Origin: Mesorhizobium sp. B2-1-8
Lineage (GTDB): Bacteria > Pseudomonadota > Alphaproteobacteria > Rhizobiales > Rhizobiaceae
Assembly: GCF_006442545.2 (NCBI RefSeq)
Contig: NZ_CP083952.1
Location: 4,751,501 to 4,815,500 of the forward strand
Direction: 5' to 3'
DNA: 64,000 bases
The notes under the pieces were generated by a model that made no database searches, was not told the origin of the DNA, and worked only from the letters and a program-made list of their open reading frames with translations. The position numbers and the translations under genes were made by a program. Shown piece after piece: positions 35,821 to 44,176 of this stretch. The first letter of the stretch is position 1. Every line of letters starts with the position of its first letter.

Positions 35821-36963
35821 ATGGACGAAACCACGAAAGTCGCGATCATCGGTGCCGGGCCGGCAGGCCTGGCGGTTGCCGCGTGTCTCCGGCAAGCCGG
35901 GCTGGATTTCGCCATACTCGAAAAGGAGCAGCAGGCCGCGCCAGCCTGGCGACGTCACTATGACCGCGTGCATCTGCATACGACCAAGCGTTACTCCTCG
36001 CTGCCCTTCGTTCCCTTCCCCGGGGATTATCCGCGCTATGTGCCGCGCCATCTCGTGGTCGAGTATCTCGAAGCGTATGCAAAGCGTTTCGACCTCGAGC
36101 CCCGCTTCGGCGAAACGGTGCGGGCGGTCGCCCGGGAGGGCCGCGGCTGGCGGGTGGAATCGACGTCCGGCGCCTTACGCGCTTCGCATGTGGTGATTGC
36201 GTCCGGCTACAATGCCGAGCCCTTGCAGCCCAAATTCGCAGGCATCGACGCCTTCAAGGGCAAGACGCTGCACAGCGCCGACTATCGCAACGCCACGCCT
36301 TTTGCCGGCCAATCGGTGCTGGTCGTCGGCATGGGCAACACCGGTGCGGAGATTGCACTCGATCTTGCGGAAGGCGGCGCCCGGCCGACGATCTCGGTGC
36401 GCGGCGGCGTCCACATCGTGCCGCGCGAATTGTTCGGCGTGCCGATCCAGGTGGTCGGCATGGCGACGCGGCTCGGGCCGCAGCGCATCAATGACGCCCT
36501 GTTCCCCGTCATCCTCGATCTGGTGCTGGGAAGGCTGGAGAAATTTGGGCTCAGACGGCCGAAGCAAGGACTGCTGCAGCAGATCGCGCTTGCATCGCGC
36601 ATTCCGGTGATCGATGTCGGCACCATCGGCAAGATCCGCGAAGGCGCGATCAAGGTGGCGCCCGACATCGCCGAAATCTCGGAACGCGGCGCCCGTTTTA
36701 CGGACGGCAGGGACAGCGAATTCGACGCCATCCTCTTCGCCACCGGTTACCGGCCGGGCTATGCCAGGTTCCTCGAACCCGGCATCGAGCCGGGACCCAG
36801 CGGCGTCAATGCCCGCGCTTCGGATCTCGGCCTCTATCTGGTCGGCTTTCACAACGCGGTCACCGGGCTGCTGCGCGAAATCGGCATCGAAGCCCAGGCG
36901 GTCGCCGACGATATCCGCCAGCGCCAAAACAGGAAGAAGGCGGCCGAAACCCTGCCGGTGTGA
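35821..36963 (+). CDS. Flavin-containing monooxygenase-like NAD(P)/FAD oxidoreductase
   Basis: 380 residues. FAD motif GAGPAGLAVAACL near the N terminus, NADPH motif GMGNTGAEIALDLAE near residues 166-180, and the ATGYRPGY motif near the C terminus, the arrangement of class B flavin monooxygenases (YUCCA/FMO type). GGAGG lies just before ATG 35821. An earlier in-frame ATG at 35755 overlaps the Lrp stop. The substrate is unknown; an amine, thiol or indolic keto acid is possible. Confidence 0.85.
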   Translation: MDETTKVAIIGAGPAGLAVAACLRQAGLDFAILEKEQQAAPAWRRHYDRVHLHTTKRYSSLPFVPFPGDYPRYVPRHLVVEYLEAYAKRFDLEPRFGETVRAVAREGRGWRVESTSGALRASHVVIASGYNAEPLQPKFAGIDAFKGKTLHSADYRNATPFAGQSVLVVGMGNTGAEIALDLAEGGARPTISVRGGVHIVPRELFGVPIQVVGMATRLGPQRINDALFPVILDLVLGRLEKFGLRRPKQGLLQQIALASRIPVIDVGTIGKIREGAIKVAPDIAEISERGARFTDGRDSEFDAILFATGYRPGYARFLEPGIEPGPSGVNARASDLGLYLVGFHNAVTGLLREIGIEAQAVADDIRQRQNRKKAAETLPV

Positions 36964-37028
36964 AACCAGGCCGCGCTGTCAATCAGCCGTGGACGATGTC
37001 CTGAGGATCATGCCGACGATCGACGACG

Positions 37029-39149
37029 CTAGGCCGCCAGTTCACCCGCCTTGCGCAGCCACACCTTGTTGTCGTGGAAGGCAGCGCCGCCATAGGGTGC
37101 GGGCGCATCGGCTCCCGTGAGCACATTGATGCCTTCGCCGCGCTCATGCGCGCTGTTCGGCCAGATGCCTTCGGCGATCACGACGCCGCGCTTGATGCCG
37201 TCGAACAATCTGGCGTGCAGCACCACCTCGCCGCGCATGTTGCCGATCTCGACACGGTCGCCGTCGGCAAGCTCGAGAGCCGCCGCGTCATCGGGATGCA
37301 GCAGGAGTTCCGGACGGCCCTCCTTGGCCTTCGACACCGGTGTCTCGGAAAAAGTCGAGTTGAGGAAGTTGCGCGCCGGCGAGGTCGTCAGCCGGAACGG
37401 ATGCGCCTCGTCAGCCACCTCGATCAGGTCGACATGATCAGGAAATTCGGGCAATCGCGCCACCGGGCCGAACAGGCCCATGCTCTTCGGCGGCCGGTTG
37501 GGAGCCGCCTGCCCAGTCCAGTCGGCGCGGAAGCGGAATTTGCCGTCAGCATGGCCAAAGCCCCGGATGAAATGCGCCGTCTCGAAATCCGGCTGCAGGT
37601 CGACCCACTTCTCTTCCTTCAACGAGTCGAAGCTGCCCAGCCCGCGCTTGCCCAGAATGATGTCGATATGCTGCCGTTCGGTGAGGCCGAAGCCCGGCCT
37701 GTCGGCGACGCCAAGGCGCTCGGCCAGTTGCTCGATGACGAAATGGTTGGTGCGCGGCCCTTGCGGCGGCTCGATCAGCTTGGGGCCAAGCGTGATGTGC
37801 TGGTTGCCGCCGCCCTTGTAGATGTCGTCATGCTCGACGAACATCGTCGCCGGCAGCACGACATCGGCAAGCTTGGCCGTGTCGGTCATGAACTGCTCGT
37901 GCACGCAGGTGAACAAATCGTCGCGCAGGAAACCCTGCTTCACCAGCCGCTGCTCGGGCGCGACGTTCACTGGATTGGTGTTCTGGATCAGCATCGCCGT
38001 CACCGGCGGTCCGCCATAAAGCGCGTCGCTGGCGCCGGTCAGCACCGGGCCGATGCGCGAATGGTCGAGATAGCGGATCGAGGGATCACGCATCCTCGTG
38101 CCCTCCAGCACATCCTGATTGAGCTTGAAGATGCCGGAATTGGAATGGAAGGCGCCGCCGCCCTCATACTGCCAGGCGCCGGTGACGGCGGCGATGCAGG
38201 ACGCCGCATGCATGTTGACGGCGCCGTTCCGCTGCCGCGCAAAGCCATAGCCGAGGCGGAAATAGGTTTTCTTGGTCGTGCCGACCAATCGCGCGAAGGC
38301 TTCGATCTCGGCAACGCCAAGGCCAGTGATAGCAGAGGCCCATTCCGGAGTCCGCGTCAGCAAATGCATTTCCAGCCCGTGCGGGTCGTCGGTATATTTT
38401 GCGAGATAATCGCGATCGGCCATGCCCTCGCGAAACAGCACATGCATCACCGCGCAGGCCAGCGCGCCGTCGGTGCCTGGCCTCAGCACCAGGCCCATGT
38501 CGGCCTGTTTCATCGTTGCGTTTTCATAGACGTCGATGACGACGATTTTCGCGCCGCGCTCCTTCCGCGCCTTGATGGCGTGGGTCATGACATTGACTTG
38601 CGTGACCACCGCATTGGTGCCCCAGATCACGACGCAGTCGGATTTGCCCATCTCGCGCGGGTCCGGTCCGCGTAGCGCGCCTGCCCCCATCATCCACCCG
38701 GTCCAGGCGAGGTTGGTGCAGATCGAGCCGAAGAAGCCTGAATATTTCTTGGCGTGGCGCAGCCGGTCGATGCCGTCGCGCTGCACCAGCCCCATCGTGC
38801 CGGCATAGTAGTAAGGCCAGACCGTCTCCGAGCCATACTTCTCCTCGGCCGAGATGAACTTTTCGGCGACGAGGTCGAGTGCGGTTTCCCAGCTTGCTTC
38901 CTGCCAGACGCCCTCGCCCTTGGCGCCCTTGCGCACCAGCGGCTTCAGCAAACGGTCGGGATGATGGACGCGGTCGGCATAGCGGGCGACCTTGGCGCAG
39001 ACGACACCGGCGGTATAACTGTTGGATTTGGCGCCATGGACGCGGCCGATGCGGTTGCCGTCAAGCAATTCGACCTCGAGCGCGCAGGTCGACGGGCAAT
39101 CATGCGGACAGGCCGAATGGCCGATACGAAGCTTGGCGTGCTGGTTCAT
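37029..39149 (-). CDS. Molybdopterin-dependent oxidoreductase (DMSO-reductase family)
   Basis: 706 residues. The N-terminal [4Fe-4S] site has C14, C18, C22 and C51. It carries the MGD-binding core DCVVIWGTNAVVTQVN, IVVIDVYENATMKQADMGLVLRPGTDGALA and the C-terminal PAPYGGAAFHDNKVWLRK. It has no Tat signal, so it is cytoplasmic. No small FeS or membrane subunit is encoded next to it; its partner is unknown. Confidence 0.9.
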   Translation of the reverse strand: MNQHAKLRIGHSACPHDCPSTCALEVELLDGNRIGRVHGAKSNSYTAGVVCAKVARYADRVHHPDRLLKPLVRKGAKGEGVWQEASWETALDLVAEKFISAEEKYGSETVWPYYYAGTMGLVQRDGIDRLRHAKKYSGFFGSICTNLAWTGWMMGAGALRGPDPREMGKSDCVVIWGTNAVVTQVNVMTHAIKARKERGAKIVVIDVYENATMKQADMGLVLRPGTDGALACAVMHVLFREGMADRDYLAKYTDDPHGLEMHLLTRTPEWASAITGLGVAEIEAFARLVGTTKKTYFRLGYGFARQRNGAVNMHAASCIAAVTGAWQYEGGGAFHSNSGIFKLNQDVLEGTRMRDPSIRYLDHSRIGPVLTGASDALYGGPPVTAMLIQNTNPVNVAPEQRLVKQGFLRDDLFTCVHEQFMTDTAKLADVVLPATMFVEHDDIYKGGGNQHITLGPKLIEPPQGPRTNHFVIEQLAERLGVADRPGFGLTERQHIDIILGKRGLGSFDSLKEEKWVDLQPDFETAHFIRGFGHADGKFRFRADWTGQAAPNRPPKSMGLFGPVARLPEFPDHVDLIEVADEAHPFRLTTSPARNFLNSTFSETPVSKAKEGRPELLLHPDDAAALELADGDRVEIGNMRGEVVLHARLFDGIKRGVVIAEGIWPNSAHERGEGINVLTGADAPAPYGGAAFHDNKVWLRKAGELAA

Positions 39150-39236
39150 GGCATTTGTCTAGCGGGTTTTGACGGTGGCGTGTAGGGCCAGATAAGCGGC
39201 TCGCCCTCTGGCAATGTGCATTCCGCCAGCCGCCGA

Positions 39237-39434
39237 TTACGGGTCACGTCTCTTGAGAAGCGCATTGTAAGCGCCGCATTTCGAGCAGCGAATGTGTCGT
39301 TCGATATGCTCTTCGCCCGCCTCGGTGTCGACCACACTCAGGTCGGCCTCGCCACAATCAGGACATTCGACATTTGCCTTCGGATCGAGCGCCAAAACCT
39401 TCCCAGCTTCGATCCAAGCGTCTGTCGACGTCAT
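39237..39434 (-). CDS. Small zinc-ribbon protein
   Basis: 65 residues with two CxxC knuckles (C24/C27, C50/C53) in CPDCGEADLSVVD and RCSKCGAYNALL. ATG 39434 is one nucleotide after the ABC-F stop with GGAG just upstream, so it is cotranscribed with that gene. It may act as a metal-binding adaptor; no specific role is evident. Confidence 0.72.
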   Translation of the reverse strand: MTSTDAWIEAGKVLALDPKANVECPDCGEADLSVVDTEAGEEHIERHIRCSKCGAYNALLKRRDP

Positions 39435-39435
39435 G

Positions 39436-41313
39436 CTACTCCGCCGTCCCTTCCTCATATTCGGCCGACATGGTCAGCCATTTTTCCTCATGGCCGGCCA
39501 GCGTCTGGGCAAGCTGCGAGCGTTCCTTGGCGAGCCTGGTCGCCGTCGACGGATCCTTCTCATAGACCGCCGGGTTGGACAGTTCGTCCTCGATGCCGTC
39601 GATGCGCTTGCGGATGCGGTCCATCAGCGCCTCGGTGGCGCGGATTTCCTTGGCCAGCGGCTCGAAGGCGGCGCGGCGCGCTGCCGCGTCGCGGCGGCGG
39701 TCGGCCTTTGACGCCTTGTCGGCCTCGCGCTTGCCGCGGCGGTCGCCGGAGACGCCGGTCACCAGCGTCTTGTAGTCCTCGAGGTCGCCGTCATAGGGAT
39801 TGACCGCACCGTCCTTGACCAGCCACAGCCGGTCGGCGGTCGCCTCGAGCAGATGGCGGTCGTGCGAGATCAGGATGACGGCGCCGGGAAATTCGTTGAG
39901 CGCATGGATCAGCGATTCGCGGCTGTCGATGTCGAGATGGTTGGTCGGCTCGTCGAGGATAAACAGGTTCGGCCCCTCGAAAGCGGACAGCCCCATCAAC
40001 AGCCGCGCCTTCTCGCCACCGGACAGGTCCTTGGCGGGCGTGTTCATCTTCTCGGTGGTGAGACCGAACTGGGCGACGCGGCCACGCACTTTCGATTCCG
40101 GCGCCTCGGGCATCAGCCGACGGACATGCTCATAGGCATTTTCCTCGGGACGCAGATCGTCGAGTTGGTGCTGGGCGAAGATCGCCACCTTCAACCCGGG
40201 CGCCACCGTCATGGTGCCGGTCTCCTGCTTCAGACGACCCGAAAGGAGTTTGGCGAACGTCGACTTGCCATTGCCATTGGCGCCAAGCAGCGCGATGCGG
40301 TCGTCGGCGTCGATGCGCAGCGTCATCTTCTTCAGGATCGGTTGACCCTCGGTATAGCCGACATTGACGCTGTTCAGCGCAACGATCGGCGAGGCCACCG
40401 TCTTCACGGGTTCGGGGAAAGAGAACGGCCGTACGGTGTCGTTGACGATGGCCGAGATCGGCTTCATCTTTTCCAGCGCCTTGATGCGCGACTGAGCCTG
40501 TCTTGCCTTGGAGGCCTTTGCGCGAAAACGCTCGACGAAGGATTCCATGTGCTTGCGGGCGGCCTCCTGCTTGACCCGGCCCTTTTCCTGCAATTCCTTC
40601 TGCTCGGTGTACTGGCGCTCGAACTGGTCGTAGCCGCCGCGCCAGAACGTCAGCTTCTTCTGGTCGAGGTGAACGATCGAATTGACGGCGCGGTTGAGCA
40701 GATCGCGGTCGTGCGAGATCAGAAGCACCGTGTGCGGATACTTCGACACATAGTTTTCCAGCCACAGCGTGCCTTCGAGGTCGAGATAGTTGGTCGGCTC
40801 GTCCAGCAGCAGGAGATCCGGCTCGGAAAACAGCACGGCGGCCAACGCCACGCGCATGCGCCAGCCGCCGGAGAAGGACGAGGCCGGACGCCGCTGCGCG
40901 GCGTCGTCGAACCCAAGACCGGCTAGGATGGTGGCCGCGCGGGACTCGGCCGAATGGGCGTCGATGTCGGCCAGCCGCATATGGATGTCGGCGATGCGGT
41001 GTGGATCGGTGGCGGTCTTTTCTTCTTCGAGCAGCGCGGTGCGCTCGAGGTCCGCCTTGAGCACGATCTCGATCAGCGGGTCCTCGGTTCCAGGCGCTTC
41101 CTGCGCCACCTGGCCGATGCGCGTGTTCTTCGGCAGGCTGATCGAGCCGGTCTCGGAGGGAAAATCGCCTGTTATGGCCTTGAACAGCGTCGTCTTGCCG
41201 GTGCCGTTGCGGCCGACGAGGCCGGCCTTGGTGCCGGCCGGCAAGGTGAGCGAGGCATGGTCGAGGAGCAAGCGCCCCGCCATGCGGAGCGAGAGGTCAT
41301 TGATGATAAGCAT
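39436..41313 (-). CDS. ABC-F family ATPase (YheS/Uup-like)
   Basis: 625 residues with two ABC cassettes and no membrane helices. Walker A motifs VGRNGTGKTT and GANGNGKST, signatures SFSGGWRMR and LSGGEKAR, and DEPTNYLDLEG and DEPTNHLDID are complete. A long charged linker joins the halves, and the C terminus is a coiled coil (DRIRKRIDGIEDEL, LAGHEEKW). ABC-F proteins act on ribosomes to clear stalling or resist antibiotics; which of these applies is unknown. ATG 41313 excludes an N-terminal extension in frame. Confidence 0.92.
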   Translation of the reverse strand: MLIINDLSLRMAGRLLLDHASLTLPAGTKAGLVGRNGTGKTTLFKAITGDFPSETGSISLPKNTRIGQVAQEAPGTEDPLIEIVLKADLERTALLEEEKTATDPHRIADIHMRLADIDAHSAESRAATILAGLGFDDAAQRRPASSFSGGWRMRVALAAVLFSEPDLLLLDEPTNYLDLEGTLWLENYVSKYPHTVLLISHDRDLLNRAVNSIVHLDQKKLTFWRGGYDQFERQYTEQKELQEKGRVKQEAARKHMESFVERFRAKASKARQAQSRIKALEKMKPISAIVNDTVRPFSFPEPVKTVASPIVALNSVNVGYTEGQPILKKMTLRIDADDRIALLGANGNGKSTFAKLLSGRLKQETGTMTVAPGLKVAIFAQHQLDDLRPEENAYEHVRRLMPEAPESKVRGRVAQFGLTTEKMNTPAKDLSGGEKARLLMGLSAFEGPNLFILDEPTNHLDIDSRESLIHALNEFPGAVILISHDRHLLEATADRLWLVKDGAVNPYDGDLEDYKTLVTGVSGDRRGKREADKASKADRRRDAAARRAAFEPLAKEIRATEALMDRIRKRIDGIEDELSNPAVYEKDPSTATRLAKERSQLAQTLAGHEEKWLTMSAEYEEGTAE

Positions 41314-41449
41314 GGCCGCGCTTTTGCACTGGACATCAACGCTTCGCAAGACCTTGCGGGCCAGTTGACCGCACAAGGCCTGGAAACGGCGCACATAATG
41401 CGCCGCCAGAGCAGCCGATCAGCGGCCTGCCATACCGGCCAGCAAGGCC

Positions 41450-41911
41450 TCAGGCAGTGGCCTTGCCGCGCTTTGTCGCCTTGGCCGCGACTGCCGGCGC
41501 AGCGGCCGGCTTGCGGCCAAGTCCAGTCGATTTCGCCAACGCCGACCGGGTCGCCGAGTAATTCGGGGCGACCATCGGATAGTCCGGTGGCAAGCCCCAT
41601 TTGGCCCGATAGTCGTCCGGGCTCAAACCGTAGTCTGTCCTGAGGTGTCGCTTGAGCGACTTGAACTTCTTTCCGTCCTCCAGGCAGATGATGTAGTCGG
41701 GAAATACCGACTTTTTCGGATTTACAGCCGGAACCAGGCTCGGGCTTTCTACGACGGCCGCGCCAGCCAGCTTTCGGACCGAGGCGCTGACGCTGGCAAT
41801 CAGGTCAGGCAGGCCGGAAGCCGGAAGCGGATTGTTGCCTACATAGGCCGAGACAATATCGGCGGTTAGCTCGATAACGATCTTATCCTCGATATTTGAC
41901 AATTCTTTCAC
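41450..41911 (-). CDS. Ros/MucR-family regulator, zinc-ligand-poor variant
   Basis: 153 residues. N-terminal helix region for oligomerisation, then the Ros-type DNA-binding domain. The knuckle reads CLEDGKKFKSLKRHLRTDYGLSP: C76 and H89 remain, but the second Cys is D79 and the two candidate histidines after RHL are D93 and Y94. Mesorhizobium Ml proteins of this family are known to fold without zinc. C-terminal tail is Ala/Lys-rich. Ros/MucR proteins regulate exopolysaccharide and motility and bind AT-rich DNA. Confidence 0.92.
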   Translation of the reverse strand: MKELSNIEDKIVIELTADIVSAYVGNNPLPASGLPDLIASVSASVRKLAGAAVVESPSLVPAVNPKKSVFPDYIICLEDGKKFKSLKRHLRTDYGLSPDDYRAKWGLPPDYPMVAPNYSATRSALAKSTGLGRKPAAAPAVAAKATKRGKATA

Positions 41912-42063
41912 CCTATTTCCGACAAAGTCATCTACCCCAGTGAAGACTTTTGTCTATGTATCTTTTTAACCGCGTCCCCCAACGGGCCGCCAAGTCCCAA
42001 AACGAATCAAGACTTGACGTCAACTATCTTTATGGGAAATCGACGTCGCGCAAATTAGAAAAT

Positions 42064-42267
42064 CTAATACTTGGAAGTGGCAGACTTGGTTGTCCGACCA
42101 TCCGCCAATATCTCAAGAATACGCTTCCAGCGGGCACAACGCCCGAAATCCTTCTGCTCAATCGCCTTTTCGGCCTTCATCGCGGCGTAAAGCGGTGCCT
42201 CGGCGCCGAATTCCTTGATGAGCCAATGCGCTTCCTGCCTGGCGAGACGTTCATTGTCGTCAAACAT
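42064..42267 (-). CDS. Small hypothetical protein
   Basis: 67 residues (MFDDNERLARQEAHWLIKEFG...), soluble, helical, with GGAGGC upstream of ATG 42267. It overlaps the last 8 nt of the EamA gene, so translation is coupled. I recall small rhizobial proteins of this type but cannot name a function. Confidence 0.6.
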   Translation of the reverse strand: MFDDNERLARQEAHWLIKEFGAEAPLYAAMKAEKAIEQKDFGRCARWKRILEILADGRTTKSATSKY

Positions 42268-43186
42268 AGTCTTGCGCCTCCGAACGCTCCAGGCCGACCG
42301 CGACACAACTGCCGATCACGAGGATGGCGCCGGCAATGGCGGTCGTCGTCAGCCGTTCACCGGACAAGGTCAGCAGCAGCGTCGAGGCAATCGGCGTGAG
42401 ATAGGCGACGACAGCGACCTTGCCGCTGCCTCCGAGCTTCAAGGCGCGCGACCAGAAGTAGTAACCCAGCCCCATCGGGCCGGCGCCGAGATAGAGCCCG
42501 AGGGCGAGATCCACCCCGGTGGGCCATGCGACGCCTTCGCGAGCGGACCATATGAGCGTCAAGGCGACGCCAACCAGCGACGAGGGCAGCAACAGGCGGT
42601 CCGGCGAGGTGGTGAGCCGTCCCACCATCACCGAATAGAACGCCATGCACAGCGCAGACCCGAATGCGGCCAAATAACCGGCGAGGTCACCCTGGAACCA
42701 GGTGCGGTCACGTCCTCCCGAAATCACTAGCGCGACGCCGACGAACCCAAGGGCCGCGGCAAGGCCCAGCAAAACCGGACGCCGGGGATTGTCGAAGGCA
42801 ATCACTGCCGCGGCAACCATCAAAGGCCAGGTGTAGGCCACGAGATTGGCTTCGATCACCGGCATCGAGGCAAAGGCGACATATTGCAGCACCATGGTGC
42901 CGACCAGACCGATAAGACCGACCGCGAGCGGCACCAGCGCGGTATTCGCCGTGACTGCTGCGGCTTTCTCGCCGCTGCTCAACCGGATCACCGCGAAAAC
43001 CAGGGCAGCTCCCACAAATTGCAGGAACTGCACCTGCGACACCGGGTGACCGGCCAGCAGGGATTTGCCGACCAGCGCATTTGTCGACCACAACGCCACC
43101 GCGCCGGTGGCGAAGACAAGCGCGGATATCGAGCCTGATCCATGCCGAAAGAATTGGCATTGGGCTCTATGTCTGCGTTCGACCAT
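42260..43186 (-). CDS. EamA/DMT-family transporter
   Basis: About 308 residues with ten hydrophobic segments in two repeats. Second-half landmarks are GPMGLGYYFWSRALKLGGSGKVAVVAYLTPI and LLLTLSGERLTTTAIAGAILVIGSCVAV, typical of amino-acid or metabolite exporters. The start is uncertain: ATG 43186 lies at the edge of a dispersed-type repeat and no ribosome site is clear. It is coupled to a small protein downstream. Confidence 0.88.
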   Translation of the reverse strand: MVERRHRAQCQFFRHGSGSISALVFATGAVALWSTNALVGKSLLAGHPVSQVQFLQFVGAALVFAVIRLSSGEKAAAVTANTALVPLAVGLIGLVGTMVLQYVAFASMPVIEANLVAYTWPLMVAAAVIAFDNPRRPVLLGLAAALGFVGVALVISGGRDRTWFQGDLAGYLAAFGSALCMAFYSVMVGRLTTSPDRLLLPSSLVGVALTLIWSAREGVAWPTGVDLALGLYLGAGPMGLGYYFWSRALKLGGSGKVAVVAYLTPIASTLLLTLSGERLTTTAIAGAILVIGSCVAVGLERSEAQDYV

Positions 43187-43230
43187 GATCCTGTCCGAAA
43201 ACCGGTTCCCACTTTTCGGGATCATGGGTC
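43181..43230. repeat. Imperfect inverted repeat of dispersed rhizobial type
   Basis: Outer arms GACCATGATCC and GGATCATGGGTC, and inner arms CCGAAAA and TTTTCGG, flank ACCGGTTCCCAC-like DNA. I recall this sequence type as a multi-copy intergenic repeat in Mesorhizobium and relatives. It sits between the dioxygenase-like gene and the EamA gene, touching the start of the latter. Confidence 0.6.
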
Positions 43231-43231
43231 G

Positions 43232-44065
43232 CTACCATGATTCCCTGGCTCCGCCCGGAACCGCCGCTTCGGCGGGGGCCGGCGTCGGATGTTCCGCCTC
43301 GAACCGGCGATAGGCCGGCAGCTGGTTGGTCCACACATCTTCGGCCAGTTCGTTGACCCACTCGCGGTCGTGGTCGTTGTCGGCGGCAAGATAGAACATC
43401 CTGTTGTCGTCGACATAGGGCTTGGCCACGGAGCGCTGGTTGAGCACCAGCGTGACGCGCTCGCCGAATTGGATCGGCGCCGTGCGATGCAGGACGCCGA
43501 GGAACTGCCCGAGCGTCGCGTAGTTCATCTTGTGATCGATGCGCATGATGCGGTTGCGCGGAATCTCGCGGCCGGATTCGAGAATGGCGCGCCCGGTCTC
43601 GGAATCGTCGCAATAAATTTCGAGATGGCCGCCGACCAGCGGATCGCTGATCGACAGCGGAATGAGTTCGGTGACCGGAACGCCGTCGCAATGCCATTCG
43701 ACGGCGCCATCCCTGGGATTCATGAAGGTAACGGTCGAACCGACGATCGACAGCGGATAGGGCTCCAGCTGCGTGCCCATCATGTCGGACAGCCGCTCCA
43801 GGCGCAACTTGTCGTTCAGCAACTCCTTGATTTCCGGGATGAAACGGTCGGCGCCGGTGATGAAGGTCAGATCGAGGTGCTTGTGCACGGCATGGCTGGC
43901 CTTGAGCTTCAGGGCGGCCTCCTCGATCGCGGCAAGCAGTGCCGGATCGTAGCCATGCAGATACTGCGCGACGCCGAAGCTCGACACTTTCCAGGCGGTT
44001 TCGTGGCCGATAATGGCCTCGCGGCTCATCGCATAGCGCAATTCGGGTACGGTATGTGCGTTCAT
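43232..44065 (-). CDS. Fe(II)/2-oxoglutarate dioxygenase-like protein of unknown substrate
   Basis: 277 residues from ATG 44065 with GGAGAAG upstream. A double-stranded beta-helix metal triad is suggested by H125-x-D127 (EWHCDGV) and H193 (GVLHRTAPI), with R203 ten residues later as a candidate 2-oxoglutarate anchor. The N-terminal half is helical. It is divergent from a LysR regulator across about 110 nt. Substrate is unknown; amino-acid or antibiotic-precursor hydroxylation is possible. Confidence 0.6.
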   Translation of the reverse strand: MNAHTVPELRYAMSREAIIGHETAWKVSSFGVAQYLHGYDPALLAAIEEAALKLKASHAVHKHLDLTFITGADRFIPEIKELLNDKLRLERLSDMMGTQLEPYPLSIVGSTVTFMNPRDGAVEWHCDGVPVTELIPLSISDPLVGGHLEIYCDDSETGRAILESGREIPRNRIMRIDHKMNYATLGQFLGVLHRTAPIQFGERVTLVLNQRSVAKPYVDDNRMFYLAADNDHDREWVNELAEDVWTNQLPAYRRFEAEHPTPAPAEAAVPGGARESW

Positions 44066-44176
44066 TGTACTTCTCCAAGTGGGGGGCAAACACTTGGTTA
44101 ACAGTCGATTAAATTAGCACCCCCTGTAAAATTAGGAATGCTAGTGCTACCGTAAGCCAAGCTTAAGGTCGAAACC
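44066..44176. promoter_or_regulatory. Divergent promoter region, dioxygenase-like gene / lysR
   Basis: 111 nt, AT-rich in its middle. TAAGC-CAA-GCTTA at 44153-44165 is a 5-bp inverted repeat 11 nt before the LysR GTG. LysR regulators usually control a divergent target across such a gap. Confidence 0.55.

Noticed and set aside
41442..41466. GCAAGGCC / GGCCTTGC hairpin across the mucR stop as a terminator
   Set aside because: No T-run follows and half of it is coding sequence.
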